A stretch of 64,000 nt of DNA, taken from contig CAWEPB010000003.1 in the NCBI GenBank assembly GCA_963810815.1, positions 124,001 through 188,000 of the forward strand, in the 5' to 3' direction. A program made the position numbers and the translations under genes. This document shows positions 38,134 to 47,332 of the stretch, one piece after another. This DNA is from CAVQWT01 sp963810815 (GTDB taxonomy: Bacteria; Pseudomonadota; Gammaproteobacteria; Burkholderiales; Casimicrobiaceae). The notes beneath the pieces are model-generated. The model was not told where the DNA came from. It saw nothing but the letters and a program-made list of their open reading frames with translations, and made no database searches. The number at the start of each line of letters is the position of its first letter. The stretch's first letter is position 1.

Positions 38134-39450
38134 ATGGAACCACTGGCCTGGTACGCGATCGCGATCTTCGCGGTCGCGATCGTCGCGATCATCACCAACG
38201 TCATCGACGGCACCGCCGCGGCGCTGCTCGGCGTGATCGCGATGGTGTGGATCGGCGTCATGACCGAGGTCGACGCCTTCGGGCTGGTCGACTGGAACGT
38301 CATGGCGATCCTGCTCTCGGTCTGGGTCATCGCCGGGTACTTCGGCAAGACCGGTGTGCCGAGCTGGCTGTCGGTGCAGGCGCTGAAGCTCTCCGGCGGA
38401 CGGCCGGGGCTGCTGGTCATCATCCTGTCGGTGCTGTCGGGCGTCATCTCGATGTTCGTCGACAACGTCGTCGTCATCCTGATGATGGCGCCGGTGGCGC
38501 TGCCGCTCGCCCGCGCGCTGAAGCTGCCGGTGACGCCGCTGGTGCTGATGATCGGCTTCGCCGCCAACTTCATGGGCTCGGCGATGCTGCTGGGCGACCT
38601 GCCGCCGCAGATGCTGCACAGCGTCGCCGGCGCCGAGTTCATGGACTTCTTCTGGCAGCACGGGCGGCCGTCGTCGTTCCCGATCCTGATGGTGACCTTC
38701 GCGATCACGCTGGCGGCGATGTACGCCTACGGCTTCCGCGGGCGCCCCCGCGAGGCGCTGGACCTGAACGCGCTGGGCATCGAGACGCACATCCCCAACA
38801 AGCTCTTCGCCACCATCGTCGTCGGCTGGTTCCTGGCGACGGTGCTGGGGATGGCCTTTCGCCAGTACTTCGGCGTCAAGCTCGGCTTCATCGCGCTGAC
38901 CGGCGCCATCACGCTGGTGCTGGCGCTGGAGATGCTGGGCGACCGGGTCAAGGCGCCGAGCTTCGAGGACATCCTGGGCGAGCTGGACTGGCGCGCGATC
39001 CTGTTCTACGTCGCGCTGTTCGCGCTGGTCGGCGGGCTGGAGAAGATGAACGTGCTGGAGCTGGTCGCCCACCAGCTCAAGCCGCTGTTCGCCGAGAACC
39101 TGGCGCTCGCCGCGACGCTGATGTACTGGATCACCGTGCCGATCGTCGGCATCGTCGAACACGACGCGTTCATCCTGACCTTTCTCTACACGATCCGCGA
39201 CCTCGAGGCCCAGGGCGTGCCGCCGTGGCCGCTGTACTGGATGCTGCTGTGGTCCGGCACGCTGGGCAGCAACCTCACCGTCGCCGGCGCGCCGGCGCTG
39301 TTCGCCGCGCTCAACATCTGCGAGCGCGAGGAGAAGCGCAAGGTGTCGCTGCGCGAATTCCTGTCGTGGAGCGTGCCGTTCACGCTGGTCGCCACGGCGG
39401 TGTGCTACGTGCTCGGCATGCTGATCTGGGTGCTGCCCTACGCGAAATGA
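38134..39450 (+). CDS. Ion transporter superfamily (ArsB/NhaD/SLC13-like) permease
   Basis: 438 residues with about eleven membrane segments. The half-repeat signatures include V-D-N-V-V-V-I-L-M near 112 and G-S-N-L-T-V-A-G-A near 389, like the paired substrate loops of the IT superfamily (NhaD, ArsB, CitM). Substrate could be an anion or Na+/H+. It lies between two universal stress protein genes, so it may be part of a stress-linked transport unit. The C-terminus ends just before the next gene. Confidence 0.82.
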   Translation: MEPLAWYAIAIFAVAIVAIITNVIDGTAAALLGVIAMVWIGVMTEVDAFGLVDWNVMAILLSVWVIAGYFGKTGVPSWLSVQALKLSGGRPGLLVIILSVLSGVISMFVDNVVVILMMAPVALPLARALKLPVTPLVLMIGFAANFMGSAMLLGDLPPQMLHSVAGAEFMDFFWQHGRPSSFPILMVTFAITLAAMYAYGFRGRPREALDLNALGIETHIPNKLFATIVVGWFLATVLGMAFRQYFGVKLGFIALTGAITLVLALEMLGDRVKAPSFEDILGELDWRAILFYVALFALVGGLEKMNVLELVAHQLKPLFAENLALAATLMYWITVPIVGIVEHDAFILTFLYTIRDLEAQGVPPWPLYWMLLWSGTLGSNLTVAGAPALFAALNICEREEKRKVSLREFLSWSVPFTLVATAVCYVLGMLIWVLPYAK

Positions 39451-39473
39451 CCGCGCCGATTCGGGAGTCCGCC

Positions 39474-39917
39474 ATGTACAAGCACATCCTGCTGCCCACC
39501 GATGGCTCGCCGCTGTCGGGCCGTGCCGTCGCGGACGGTGTGGCGCTGGCCAAGGCCATCGGCGCGCGCGTCACCGCGCTGTTCGTCGCGCCACCGGCGA
39601 CGCCGCTGGTGTTCGAGCACTTCCTGCCGGTCCGCTACATGACCCCGGACGACCACGCCGACCTGATCGCGCGCGAGGCCGCGCACGCGCTGGGCGCCGT
39701 CGAGAAGGCCGCCAGGGCCGCCGGCGTGCCCTGCGAGACCATGCAGGTCACCGGCGATTTCCCGGCCGACGCGATCATCGACGCCGCCGCCAAGCGCAAG
39801 TGCGACTTCATCGTGATGGCCTCGCACGGCCGCAAGGGACTCAAGGCGCTGCTGCTGGGAAGCGAGACGCAGAAGGTGCTGCTGCACTCGAAGGTGCCGG
39901 TGCTGGTGCATCGGTAG
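39474..39917 (+). CDS. Universal stress protein (UspA family)
   Basis: 147 residues. Opens M-Y-K-H-I-L-L-P-T-D-G-S and has the ATP-binding loop M-A-S-H-G-R-K-G-L near 116 followed by L-G-S-E-T, as in ATP-binding Usps. Start chosen at 39474 with GGGAG upstream. It lies 23 bases after the permease stop, in the same orientation, so is probably in the same operon. Intact, unlike the Usp copy at 37639. Confidence 0.92.
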   Translation: MYKHILLPTDGSPLSGRAVADGVALAKAIGARVTALFVAPPATPLVFEHFLPVRYMTPDDHADLIAREAAHALGAVEKAARAAGVPCETMQVTGDFPADAIIDAAAKRKCDFIVMASHGRKGLKALLLGSETQKVLLHSKVPVLVHR

Positions 39918-39972
39918 GCGAGGCGGCTCGCCGGGCTCGGCAAGACGGCCGGGCCGGCGCCAACATCCCCCC

Positions 39973-40983
39973 ATGCCACGCCTCCCGGGCAACCGCAGCG
40001 CCCGCACCCTCCGCCGCCCGCGTCGGGAGGACCTGGGCCTCGGTCGGGCCGAATTCGCCGCGCTCGCGCGCCTGACGACCCCGGCGAAGATCCAGGCGTT
40101 CCTGAACGCGCTGCCGGCCAACCACGAGCTCGACGGCGAGACGATCCTGTCGGTGCGCGAGGTGCTGCGGCAGCGACGCGCGCACTGCATCGAGGGCGCG
40201 TTCGTCGGCGCCTGCGCGCTGTGGATCCACGGCGAGCCGCCGCTGGTGCTGCACATGGACTGCGACGCCAGCGACTACCCGCACGTCGTCGCGCTGTTCC
40301 GCCGTGGTGGCCACTGGGGCGCGCTGTCCAAGACCAACGGCGCGGTGCTGCGCTACCGCGATCCCGTGTACCGCAGCCTGCGCGAGCTCACGCTGTCGTA
40401 TTTCCACGAGTACGCGAACCGGCGCGGCGACAAGACGCTGCGCGGCTACTCGGCCGCGTTCGACCTGCGGCGCATCGATGCCGCGGACTGGGTGACGTCG
40501 GCAACCGCCTGCCGTGCGGTGCATGACCGCCTGGAAGGCTTGCGGCACTACCCGCTGCTGTCGCGGGCCCAGTTGAAGCTGCTCACCCGGCGCGACGCGT
40601 TCGAGCAGCGGGTGGCGAAGGTGGTGGAGTTTCCGAAGCCAGGGAATGGGATGGATAATCACACGAGTTTGGTGTTACACTGTGTTCGTGTCTTTTATTG
40701 CATCCAATTCGCCGCTGTGGCGACCGACGCCAAGACCAGACCTGACCGATCCGCGCGCCGTGAAGAACGTCACCATTACTCTCGACGAAGCAACCGCCGC
40801 GTGGGCGCGGGTGTACGCGGCGCGCCACAACACCAGCGTGTCGCGAATGGTCGGCGAGATGCTGCAGCGGGAGATGCAGGACGGCCGTCGCTACGACGAA
40901 GCGATGCGACGCTTCCTCGGCAAGGCACCTGTCCGGCTGACACGCCCGGGCAGACGTTACCCGGCGCGGGACGATCTGCATGA
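39973..40983 (+). CDS. Transglutaminase-like protein, hypothetical; C-terminal extension overlaps vapB
   Basis: 336 residues as read, but the recognisable part is the first 225. R-R-A-H-C-I-E-G-A-F near residue 73 contains a Cys of the transglutaminase type and H-M-D-C-D-A-S-D-Y follows near 95, consistent with a transglutaminase-like fold used by small hypothetical proteins. After P-K-P-G-N-G-M (about residue 226) the composition changes, and the remaining 110 residues lie over the vapB gene in another frame. The original stop may have been lost when the vapBC module joined. Function unknown. Confidence 0.6.
   Translation: MPRLPGNRSARTLRRPRREDLGLGRAEFAALARLTTPAKIQAFLNALPANHELDGETILSVREVLRQRRAHCIEGAFVGACALWIHGEPPLVLHMDCDASDYPHVVALFRRGGHWGALSKTNGAVLRYRDPVYRSLRELTLSYFHEYANRRGDKTLRGYSAAFDLRRIDAADWVTSATACRAVHDRLEGLRHYPLLSRAQLKLLTRRDAFEQRVAKVVEFPKPGNGMDNHTSLVLHCVRVFYCIQFAAVATDAKTRPDRSARREERHHYSRRSNRRVGAGVRGAPQHQRVANGRRDAAAGDAGRPSLRRSDATLPRQGTCPADTPGQTLPGAGRSA
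40669..40698 (+). promoter_or_regulatory. Possible vapB promoter with GTGT-T-ACAC palindrome
   Basis: AT-richer island: TTGGTG (40669) and TTTTAT (40693) at 18-base spacing, with the small inverted repeat GTGTTACAC at 40672-40680 between them. Weak consensus match; position just ahead of vapB is the main support. Confidence 0.28.
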
Positions 40984-41002
40984 CCGCGACCTTCTTCGTT
41001 GA
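40760..41002 (+). CDS. vapB: VapB-like ribbon-helix-helix antitoxin
   Basis: 80 residues from a GTG at 40760 (V-K-N-V-T-I-T-L-D-E), the typical RHH strand of VapB/CopG antitoxins, followed by A-A-R-H-N-T-S-V-S-R-M-V-G-E-M. The end overlaps the toxin gene by 23 bases. Antitoxins of this type neutralise the toxin and repress the operon. The ATG at 40646 would add an N-terminal stretch without RHH character. Confidence 0.8.
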   Translation: MKNVTITLDEATAAWARVYAARHNTSVSRMVGEMLQREMQDGRRYDEAMRRFLGKAPVRLTRPGRRYPARDDLHDRDLLR

Positions 41003-41507
41003 CACCAACGTCTTCGTGTACGCGCGGGACGCCGGCGCGGGGACGAAGCAGGCCCGTGCAACCCAGTGGCTCGAGTTCCTGTGGCGGCAGCAACTCGGCC
41101 GCACCAGCGTGCAGGTGCTGTCCGAGTACTACGTCAGCGTCACGCGCAAGCTGTCGCCGGGGCTGCCATCCGACGACGCCTGGGACGACGTGACGGCGCT
41201 CTACGCCTGGCGACCCCAGCCGATCGACGAAGCGCTGCTCCAGCGCGGCCGCGAGATCGAGCAGCGGCACCGGCTGAGCTGGTGGGACAGCCTCGTCGTC
41301 GCCGCCGCGCAACTGCAGGGCTGCACGCTGCTGCTGACCGAGGATCTGCAGGACGGCGGGGCGTACGGCGGCGTCACGGTGCGCAGCCCGTTCACGCTGG
41401 CGCTGGGCGAGCACGACGCGACCTACGCCGCGGGCGTGGCACCGGCGCCGGTCGTGCCGCGCGCGCATCCCCCGCGGGGCCGTCCGAAGCGCACAGCGGC
41501 CGCGTAG
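40980..41507 (+). CDS. vapC: VapC-like PIN-domain toxin
   Basis: 175 residues. PIN-domain acidic residues are visible: Asp8 in V-D-T-N, Glu in L-S-E near 47, Asp in W-W-D-S near 100 and Asp in T-E-D-L-Q-D-G near 120. VapC toxins are Mg-dependent RNases that cut tRNA or rRNA. The last 35 residues form a Pro/Arg-rich tail beyond the normal PIN length, which may be disordered. Overlaps vapB. Confidence 0.85.
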   Translation: MTATFFVDTNVFVYARDAGAGTKQARATQWLEFLWRQQLGRTSVQVLSEYYVSVTRKLSPGLPSDDAWDDVTALYAWRPQPIDEALLQRGREIEQRHRLSWWDSLVVAAAQLQGCTLLLTEDLQDGGAYGGVTVRSPFTLALGEHDATYAAGVAPAPVVPRAHPPRGRPKRTAAA

Positions 41508-41583
41508 CGGTCGATCGCGCCAGCCGCTGCTCCGGCCCACCCGCCACTCCGCCCGCCGGCCCACCCCCGCATTCACTTCCGAC

Positions 41584-42120
41584 ATGAGCGTGCTCAGCCT
41601 CTGGTACGGCCTTCCCGGCGCCGGCAAGTCGACGCAGCTGCGCGACCTCGAGGCCGGTGGCTGGCGGACCTTCGACGACTTCATGAAGAACGCGGCGCGG
41701 CCCGCGCGAACTTTCGCCGCGTCGCGTCACGCCGTCGCCATCGTCGATGCGCTGCACCGCGGCGAGCCCTGCGCGATCGCCGACATCCGGCTCTGCCTGC
41801 AGCCGTTCCGGACCGTGGTGACGACGGCGCTCGGCGCGCTGTTCCCCGAGCTTTCGCTGCATTGGAACGCCTTCGACTGCCGCACCCCGGACGCGGTGGC
41901 GCGGTGCCGGGCCAACGTGCTGTTCCGGTCCGGACGCACGGCGCCGGCAACGTGGCACGCGCTGGGCTGGATCGCGCTGCGCCGGTCGGAATTCACCGTC
42001 GAGCCGGGCGCCAGGATCTTCCCAGTGACCGACGCACGGCTCCCCGCGCCAGCGAACGAGGCGACGGGACTCGCCGCAGGAATGCGCGCAGCCGGCGCCA
42101 GCCCGCCAATGCCGGGATGA
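41584..42120 (+). CDS. P-loop nucleotide-binding protein, hypothetical
   Basis: 178 residues. Walker A G-L-P-G-A-G-K-S-T at about 9-17, then V-L-F-R-S-G-R as a possible later nucleotide contact. The size and absence of other NTPase motifs suggest a small kinase-like P-loop protein. No RBS stands out. It follows vapC by 76 bases but has no clear link to it. Function unknown. Confidence 0.6.
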   Translation: MSVLSLWYGLPGAGKSTQLRDLEAGGWRTFDDFMKNAARPARTFAASRHAVAIVDALHRGEPCAIADIRLCLQPFRTVVTTALGALFPELSLHWNAFDCRTPDAVARCRANVLFRSGRTAPATWHALGWIALRRSEFTVEPGARIFPVTDARLPAPANEATGLAAGMRAAGASPPMPG

Positions 42121-42186
42121 CGTCCCACCGCGACAACCTGGCGGTGCCCGAACCGCGCGCCGCCGGGACTGCCCGCCACCGGCCGG

Positions 42187-43803
42187 TCAGCCGGGCCCGA
42201 TTCCGATCAGTCGCGAGATCCTGATCTCGACGCCCTCTCGCTGCAGCTCGGCCACGCGTTCCTGCAGCTTGCGATCGGCCACCGTCATCCGCGTGCGCAG
42301 CCGCGAGAACTCGGCCCACGACTCGACGATGAAGCGCTCGACGAAGAGCCCGTCTTCGCCGAGATTGCGGAACACGCGCCAGCTGATCGCGCCGTTGCGA
42401 CGGCGCGCCGCCTCGACCGCCTGGATGGCCTTGAGGAACGCCTCGCGGTTCTCCGGCGCGATGCGGTACTCGACCTGGATCAGCACCGGGCCGTCGTCGG
42501 GTTCCGGCTCCACGGCGATCCCCAGGTCCGGCAACTGCACGCCGGGCGTCACGTCGGCTTCGGTGCCCATGCGCACGTGCACGCGGCGGTTCAGCAGATG
42601 CAGCGTCAGCATCGTCGCCACCGACGCGGCCAGCGCCACCTGCGTGTCGGTGGCCGAGGCCAGCGCGCCCCAGACCACGCTGCCGAGCGCCAGCGAAGCC
42701 TGCACCGCCACCAGGTTCATCGCCACGGCGCGCGCGCGCACCCACGCCGGCGCGCTGCTCTGCGTGCCGGCGGACAGGCTCGCCAGCACGCACACCCACG
42801 CCACGCCCGCCCCCAGCGCGCCCGCCAGCGCCAGCGCCGTGTAGCTGCTGGCGGCGATCAGCAACGCCGCGCCCGCCCACAGCAGGATGCCGAAGGTCAC
42901 CACGGTGTTGAGCGGGAAGCGCTGCATCTGCCGCGCGATCGTCAGCGCGCCCGCCACCGCGCCGATGCCGAACGCGCCGGAGAGCATCCCGTAGCCGCCG
43001 GCGCCGAGGCCGAGCTGGTCGCGCGCGATCACCGGCAGCAGCGCCCACAGTGCGCTCGCGCAGATGCTGAAGATGAGGTTGCGGATGATCAGCGAGCGCA
43101 TCGCGATGGAGTGCCGCGCGTAGCGCAGCCCGCTCAGCACGCCGGCGAACAGCGTCTCCGGCACGCCCGGGAGTGCCGTCTCGCGCCTGGCCCAGCGCCG
43201 CACCGCGACGATCATCAGCACGAAGAAGAGCGAGCTCGCCACCAGCGCGCTGCCCGACCCCAGCCACGCCGCGATCGCCCCCGCCAGCGCCGGTCCCACC
43301 GCCCGCGCCACGTTGAACGCCACCGCGCCCAGCGCCACCGCGCGCGGCAGTTCGACCCGCGCGACGAACTCGTTGATGCTGGCCTGCTGCGCCGGCATGT
43401 AGAACGTGAAGCCGGCGCCGATCAGGAACGTGAACGCCAGCAGCATCGGCGGCCCGGTCCAGCCCGCCAGCGTCGCGAAGCCCAGCACCGCGGTTGCCAG
43501 CAGCAGCACCAGCTGCGTGACCAGGATCACGCGCCGCCGGTCGACGATGTCCGCCAGCGCCCCGGCGATCAGCCCGAACAGGATCGACGGCGCCGTGCTG
43601 GCCGTCTGCACCAGCGCCACCATCAGCGCCGACGGCGTCAGCGTGGCCATCAGCCACGCCGCCACCGTCGCCTGCATGGTGTAGCCCAGCGCCGCGCCGA
43701 TCGACCCGAGGTAGAACACGCGAAACGGCGCGTGCCGCAGCGGGGACGACCCGAAGCTGCGGGAGAGGAAGGCGTCGAGGCGGGACGTGGAAAGGAAGCT
43801 CAC
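42187..43803 (-). CDS. MFS exporter (MFS_3/EntS-like) with C-terminal monooxygenase-like domain
   Basis: 538 residues from the GTG at 43803; an ATG at 43923 gives a Pro/Arg-rich N-terminal extension that I doubt. Twelve membrane segments span residues 25-415, with the MFS loop A-D-I-V-D-R-R-R near 82. The last 100 residues are soluble with V-E-Y-R-I-A-P-E-N-R-E-A-F and S-W-A-E-F-S-R-L, resembling a dimeric alpha/beta barrel (ABM-like) domain. MFS_3 exporters such as EntS release siderophores or drugs. The gene is divergent from the protease pair. Confidence 0.82.
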   Translation of the reverse strand: MSFLSTSRLDAFLSRSFGSSPLRHAPFRVFYLGSIGAALGYTMQATVAAWLMATLTPSALMVALVQTASTAPSILFGLIAGALADIVDRRRVILVTQLVLLLATAVLGFATLAGWTGPPMLLAFTFLIGAGFTFYMPAQQASINEFVARVELPRAVALGAVAFNVARAVGPALAGAIAAWLGSGSALVASSLFFVLMIVAVRRWARRETALPGVPETLFAGVLSGLRYARHSIAMRSLIIRNLIFSICASALWALLPVIARDQLGLGAGGYGMLSGAFGIGAVAGALTIARQMQRFPLNTVVTFGILLWAGAALLIAASSYTALALAGALGAGVAWVCVLASLSAGTQSSAPAWVRARAVAMNLVAVQASLALGSVVWGALASATDTQVALAASVATMLTLHLLNRRVHVRMGTEADVTPGVQLPDLGIAVEPEPDDGPVLIQVEYRIAPENREAFLKAIQAVEAARRRNGAISWRVFRNLGEDGLFVERFIVESWAEFSRLRTRMTVADRKLQERVAELQREGVEIRISRLIGIGPG

Positions 43804-44019
43804 CGGGGAGAGTCCAGCTTCCGGGCCGTGGCCCGGTGTCGGGGTCGCGCACCGGGCAGGGGCCCGTTCCGCCCCCGGGTATGGGCGTGCACGTGCCCCG
43901 AAAACTATACACGTGCTGTCCAACGCGCACGGAAAGGCCTAGATTTCCGAATACGTCAGGCGGCTCGTTCCCGGCGAATCACCGCGTTCGCCCATTTCCA
44001 GCCCACACCGGAGGTGGCA

Positions 44020-45651
44020 ATGGCACCACGTCGAGGCTCCCCGTCGCGCAAGCAGGTCCGGTTGCGTCCGTTGCAGTTCGAGGGCCTGGGCCTGCGCCCC
44101 GGCGGCGCGCTGGCCGATGCGAACCAGGCCGCTGTCGCCGCGCGCCGCATCCTCGACGCCGAGAAGCTCGACTGGGAGGTCCGCACGCTGGGCACGCGCG
44201 CGACCAGCGTGCTGCTGGTGCCCAGGCCCGGCGCCCGCGCGCCGTCGGTCGCGCAGGCGTGGCAGCTCGCCTACCGGCTGCGCGCGCGGCGCGACGTCGC
44301 CGCCGCCGAACCGGCGTTCGTGATGCCGGGCGAGGGACCGTACCGCCCGCCGCCGCGCAAGGGTGCGGCCGGCGGCGCGGCGGCGCACGAGGCGTGCAGC
44401 GTGTTCGCGCACTGGGCGCTGGACCTCTGCAACGTCGAAGCCGCGTGGGCGCTGCCGCCCGATGCCGGCGGCGCGGCCAAGGGCGAGCACGTCCTGGTCG
44501 CGCATCCGGACACCGGCATCCTGCCGCACCGGGAGCTGGCCGGCGCCGACGTGCGCCTCGCGCTGGGCTTCGATTTCGTCGACGACGACCCCGACCCGAC
44601 CGATCCGCTGCTGCAGCCCAACCCGGGGCACGGGACCAGCACCGCCAGCGTGCTGCTGAGCCCCGAGGGCGACGAGGCGGAGGAGCACGTCTGCGGCGTG
44701 GCGCCGCTCGCCGCGCTCGTTCCGCTGCGCGTGTCGACCAGCGTGGTGCACTTCTCGTGGACGCGGCTGACCCGTGCGATCCACCTCGCGCTGGACCGCG
44801 GCGCGCACGTCATCTCGATGAGCCTGGGCGGGCCGCTGCCGAGCTTCGCGCTGGAAGAGGCGCTCGACCGCGCGCTCGACGCCGGCGTCATCGCGGTGGC
44901 GGCGGCGGGCAACCAGTGGCCCTTCGTCGTGTATCCGGCGCGTTACGAGCAGACGGTGGGCTGCGCGGCGTGCAACTGCCTGCCGGCGCCGTGGGCAGGG
45001 TCCGCGAGCGGCAGCGACGTCGACATCACGGCGCCGGGCGAATCGGTGTGGCGCGCGAAGTCGACCGCGACCAACCTGACCGGCGTGGATCGCAGCAACG
45101 GCACGTCGTACGCGACGGCGCACGTCGCGGGCGTCGCCGCGCTGTGGCTCGCGCATCACGGGCGGGCGAACCTGGTGATGAAGTACGGCGCCGCCGGCGT
45201 GCCCGCGGTGTTCAAGGAACTGCTGGCGACCGTCGCGCACGCCAACACGCCGGCGAGCTGGGACCGCTCGAACTACGGCGCGGGCATCGTCGACGCGGCC
45301 GCGACGCTGGCGGCACCGCTGCCGGCCACCGTCCACGCGGCCGGCATGGCGGTGCGGCGCGGCGCGCGGCGGCCCGCGCTCGGCGACGTCGACCGCATCG
45401 CCGCGTATTTCCCGCGCGCCGACCCGGGTCGCGTGCGGGCGTGGCTGGCGAAGGAGTTCCACATGTCCGAGCGTGCGCTGCCCCCGCTGCTGGCGGCGCT
45501 CGGCGACGAGGTCGCGTTCCACCTGACCGCCGATCCTGCCGTCTACGCCCAGCTCCACGCCGCGGTCGCCGGCCGACGCGGCGCCGTCGCGCCGTCGACC
45601 CGCCGGGTGTTCCGGCGCGCGTCGCCGACGTTGAAGGCGCGCCTCGCGTGA
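44020..45651 (+). CDS. S8 subtilisin-like serine protease without signal peptide
   Basis: 543 residues. Catalytic triad Asp164 (H-P-D-T-G), His204 (G-H-G-T-S) and Ser363 (G-T-S-Y-A-T); the oxyanion Asn is in A-A-G-N-Q. GGAGG precedes the ATG. The N-terminus is basic without a secretion signal, so it may act inside the cell or be exported by another route. The C-terminal 150 residues beyond the protease fold are unassigned. It is followed 64 bases later by a zinc metalloprotease in the same orientation, suggesting a two-protease operon of unknown role. Confidence 0.88.
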   Translation: MAPRRGSPSRKQVRLRPLQFEGLGLRPGGALADANQAAVAARRILDAEKLDWEVRTLGTRATSVLLVPRPGARAPSVAQAWQLAYRLRARRDVAAAEPAFVMPGEGPYRPPPRKGAAGGAAAHEACSVFAHWALDLCNVEAAWALPPDAGGAAKGEHVLVAHPDTGILPHRELAGADVRLALGFDFVDDDPDPTDPLLQPNPGHGTSTASVLLSPEGDEAEEHVCGVAPLAALVPLRVSTSVVHFSWTRLTRAIHLALDRGAHVISMSLGGPLPSFALEEALDRALDAGVIAVAAAGNQWPFVVYPARYEQTVGCAACNCLPAPWAGSASGSDVDITAPGESVWRAKSTATNLTGVDRSNGTSYATAHVAGVAALWLAHHGRANLVMKYGAAGVPAVFKELLATVAHANTPASWDRSNYGAGIVDAAATLAAPLPATVHAAGMAVRRGARRPALGDVDRIAAYFPRADPGRVRAWLAKEFHMSERALPPLLAALGDEVAFHLTADPAVYAQLHAAVAGRRGAVAPSTRRVFRRASPTLKARLA

Positions 45652-45715
45652 TGCCGGGCGCCAGCGCCCGCGAGTCTTCCGCACCCCCGACCCTCCATCC
45701 TGCCGGAGCGCGATC

Positions 45716-47284
45716 ATGCCCATTCTGTTCATTGCCAACGACCCCGAAGCGAAGAAGGACCCGCCGCCGCGCAGGATCACGCCGGCGCGCAGGCGCAAGG
45801 CCGGGAAGACCGATTTCGACTTCGGTCCGCTGCCTGCGTCGAAAGTCTGGCCGCCCGACAGCGACGAGTTCCTCGTCTGGCAGTGCCGCGAGGCCGTGCT
45901 GCGCGCGCTCGGCGCGTGGGAGAAGGTCGCGGGGCCGCTCGCGCACTGGCAGGGCGGCGCCAACCGCAAGAAGCTGAAGGTCGTCGTCGACGAGGGCGAG
46001 GACCTCAACGCGTACTACGATCGCGCCTCGCTCGGGTACTACCACTTCCCCAGCGAGAAGACCGGCAGGCTGCGGCGCTTCGCGGCCAGTGTGGACGTGG
46101 TGTCGCACGAAGCGGGACACGCGTTCCTGGACGCCATCCGGCCGGAGCTGTGGTCCAGCAATTATCCGGAGCCCAACGCCTTCCACGAGGCGTTCGGCGA
46201 CTGCATCGCGATCCTGACCGCACTCGCGGACACCGACCTGCGCAAGGCGCTGATGAAGCAGGACCCGAAGCTCGCCAAGACCAACTTCGTCGAGACGCTG
46301 ATGGAGTCGCTGGCCAACGGCATCCGCGACCACGATCCGACCCACAACGCGGCCAGGCCGCGCCGCGGCCGGAACGCGCACCAGTGGGCGCTGCCGACGA
46401 CGCTGCCCGACGACGGCGGGCCCGGCGAGCTGATCAACGAGATCCACAGCTACGGGCAGGTCTTCGTCGGCTGCTTCTACGACACCATCCGCAACGTGTT
46501 CGCGATGCAGAGCAAGCGCGACCAGAAGTCGCTGTGGAAGGCCGCGCAGGTCGCGGGCAGGCTGCTCGCGCGCGCAGCCGAGAAGGCGCCGCACACGCCG
46601 CGCTTCTTCCAGTCCGTGGGCCGGGCGATGACGCTGGAGGACAACGTGCTCCATCGCGGCGCGCACCATGACGCGATCCGCGCCGCCTTCGGCGCGCACA
46701 ACATCCTGCTCGGCAGCAACGCGGTGCTGGCGCCGCGCACGTCGCTGAAGGGCGGTGCACCGAAGGCCGCGCTGGCGTCGAAGCAGCCGCTGGCCAAGGC
46801 CACGCTCGACGACTTGAAGTCCCGGCTCGGCCTGTCGCCGCGCACCGCGTTCCGGATACGCAGCTACGACCTCGGCGGAAAGCGCATCAACGAGGCGATC
46901 CACGATCGGGCGGTGCCGCTGAAGGGGCTGAGCCCGAAGCTCGCCAGGGTCAGCGCGGTGGGCGTCGAGCCGTCGATGATCGGCGAGGCCAACCGCCACG
47001 CCGCCGTGCTGGGCGCGCTGCCCGATCCGCAATCGACCACCGACGAGGTGCGCTCGTTCGTCGCCAGTCTGGTGCGCCAGGGCGCGATCGCGTACGACGG
47101 GAAGGACAAGGGCAAGTCCGCGGGCACGCGCATGGGAAAAGGCGGGGCGAAGGACGAGAAGCGCGCCGGAGGCCGCGGCGCCGTCGGCGGCACCGGCGGC
47201 GCGGCGACGCACGGCGTGGTGCGCAGGGACGGACAGCTGGTGCTGGAGCGGCTGCGCTTTTCCTGCGGCTGCCGGCGCCGCTGA
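45716..47284 (+). CDS. Gluzincin-type zinc metalloprotease (HEAGH)
   Basis: 522 residues. HExxH at 131-135 (HEAGH) and a third Glu in H-E-A-F-G-D at 157-162 (E158) give the zinc ligands of the M4/gluzincin pattern. No signal peptide. A Lys/Arg/Gly-rich segment near 465-490 precedes the C-terminus, which ends in C-G-C-R-R-R. The start codon lies 64 bases after the subtilisin stop. I do not recognise a close characterised relative; the active-site arrangement is clear but the target is not. Confidence 0.75.
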   Translation: MPILFIANDPEAKKDPPPRRITPARRRKAGKTDFDFGPLPASKVWPPDSDEFLVWQCREAVLRALGAWEKVAGPLAHWQGGANRKKLKVVVDEGEDLNAYYDRASLGYYHFPSEKTGRLRRFAASVDVVSHEAGHAFLDAIRPELWSSNYPEPNAFHEAFGDCIAILTALADTDLRKALMKQDPKLAKTNFVETLMESLANGIRDHDPTHNAARPRRGRNAHQWALPTTLPDDGGPGELINEIHSYGQVFVGCFYDTIRNVFAMQSKRDQKSLWKAAQVAGRLLARAAEKAPHTPRFFQSVGRAMTLEDNVLHRGAHHDAIRAAFGAHNILLGSNAVLAPRTSLKGGAPKAALASKQPLAKATLDDLKSRLGLSPRTAFRIRSYDLGGKRINEAIHDRAVPLKGLSPKLARVSAVGVEPSMIGEANRHAAVLGALPDPQSTTDEVRSFVASLVRQGAIAYDGKDKGKSAGTRMGKGGAKDEKRAGGRGAVGGTGGAATHGVVRRDGQLVLERLRFSCGCRRR

Positions 47285-47332
47285 CCTGGAGGTCGCGGGA
47301 GGCCGAACGCGGGAGGGCCGGGGTGCTGGCGC

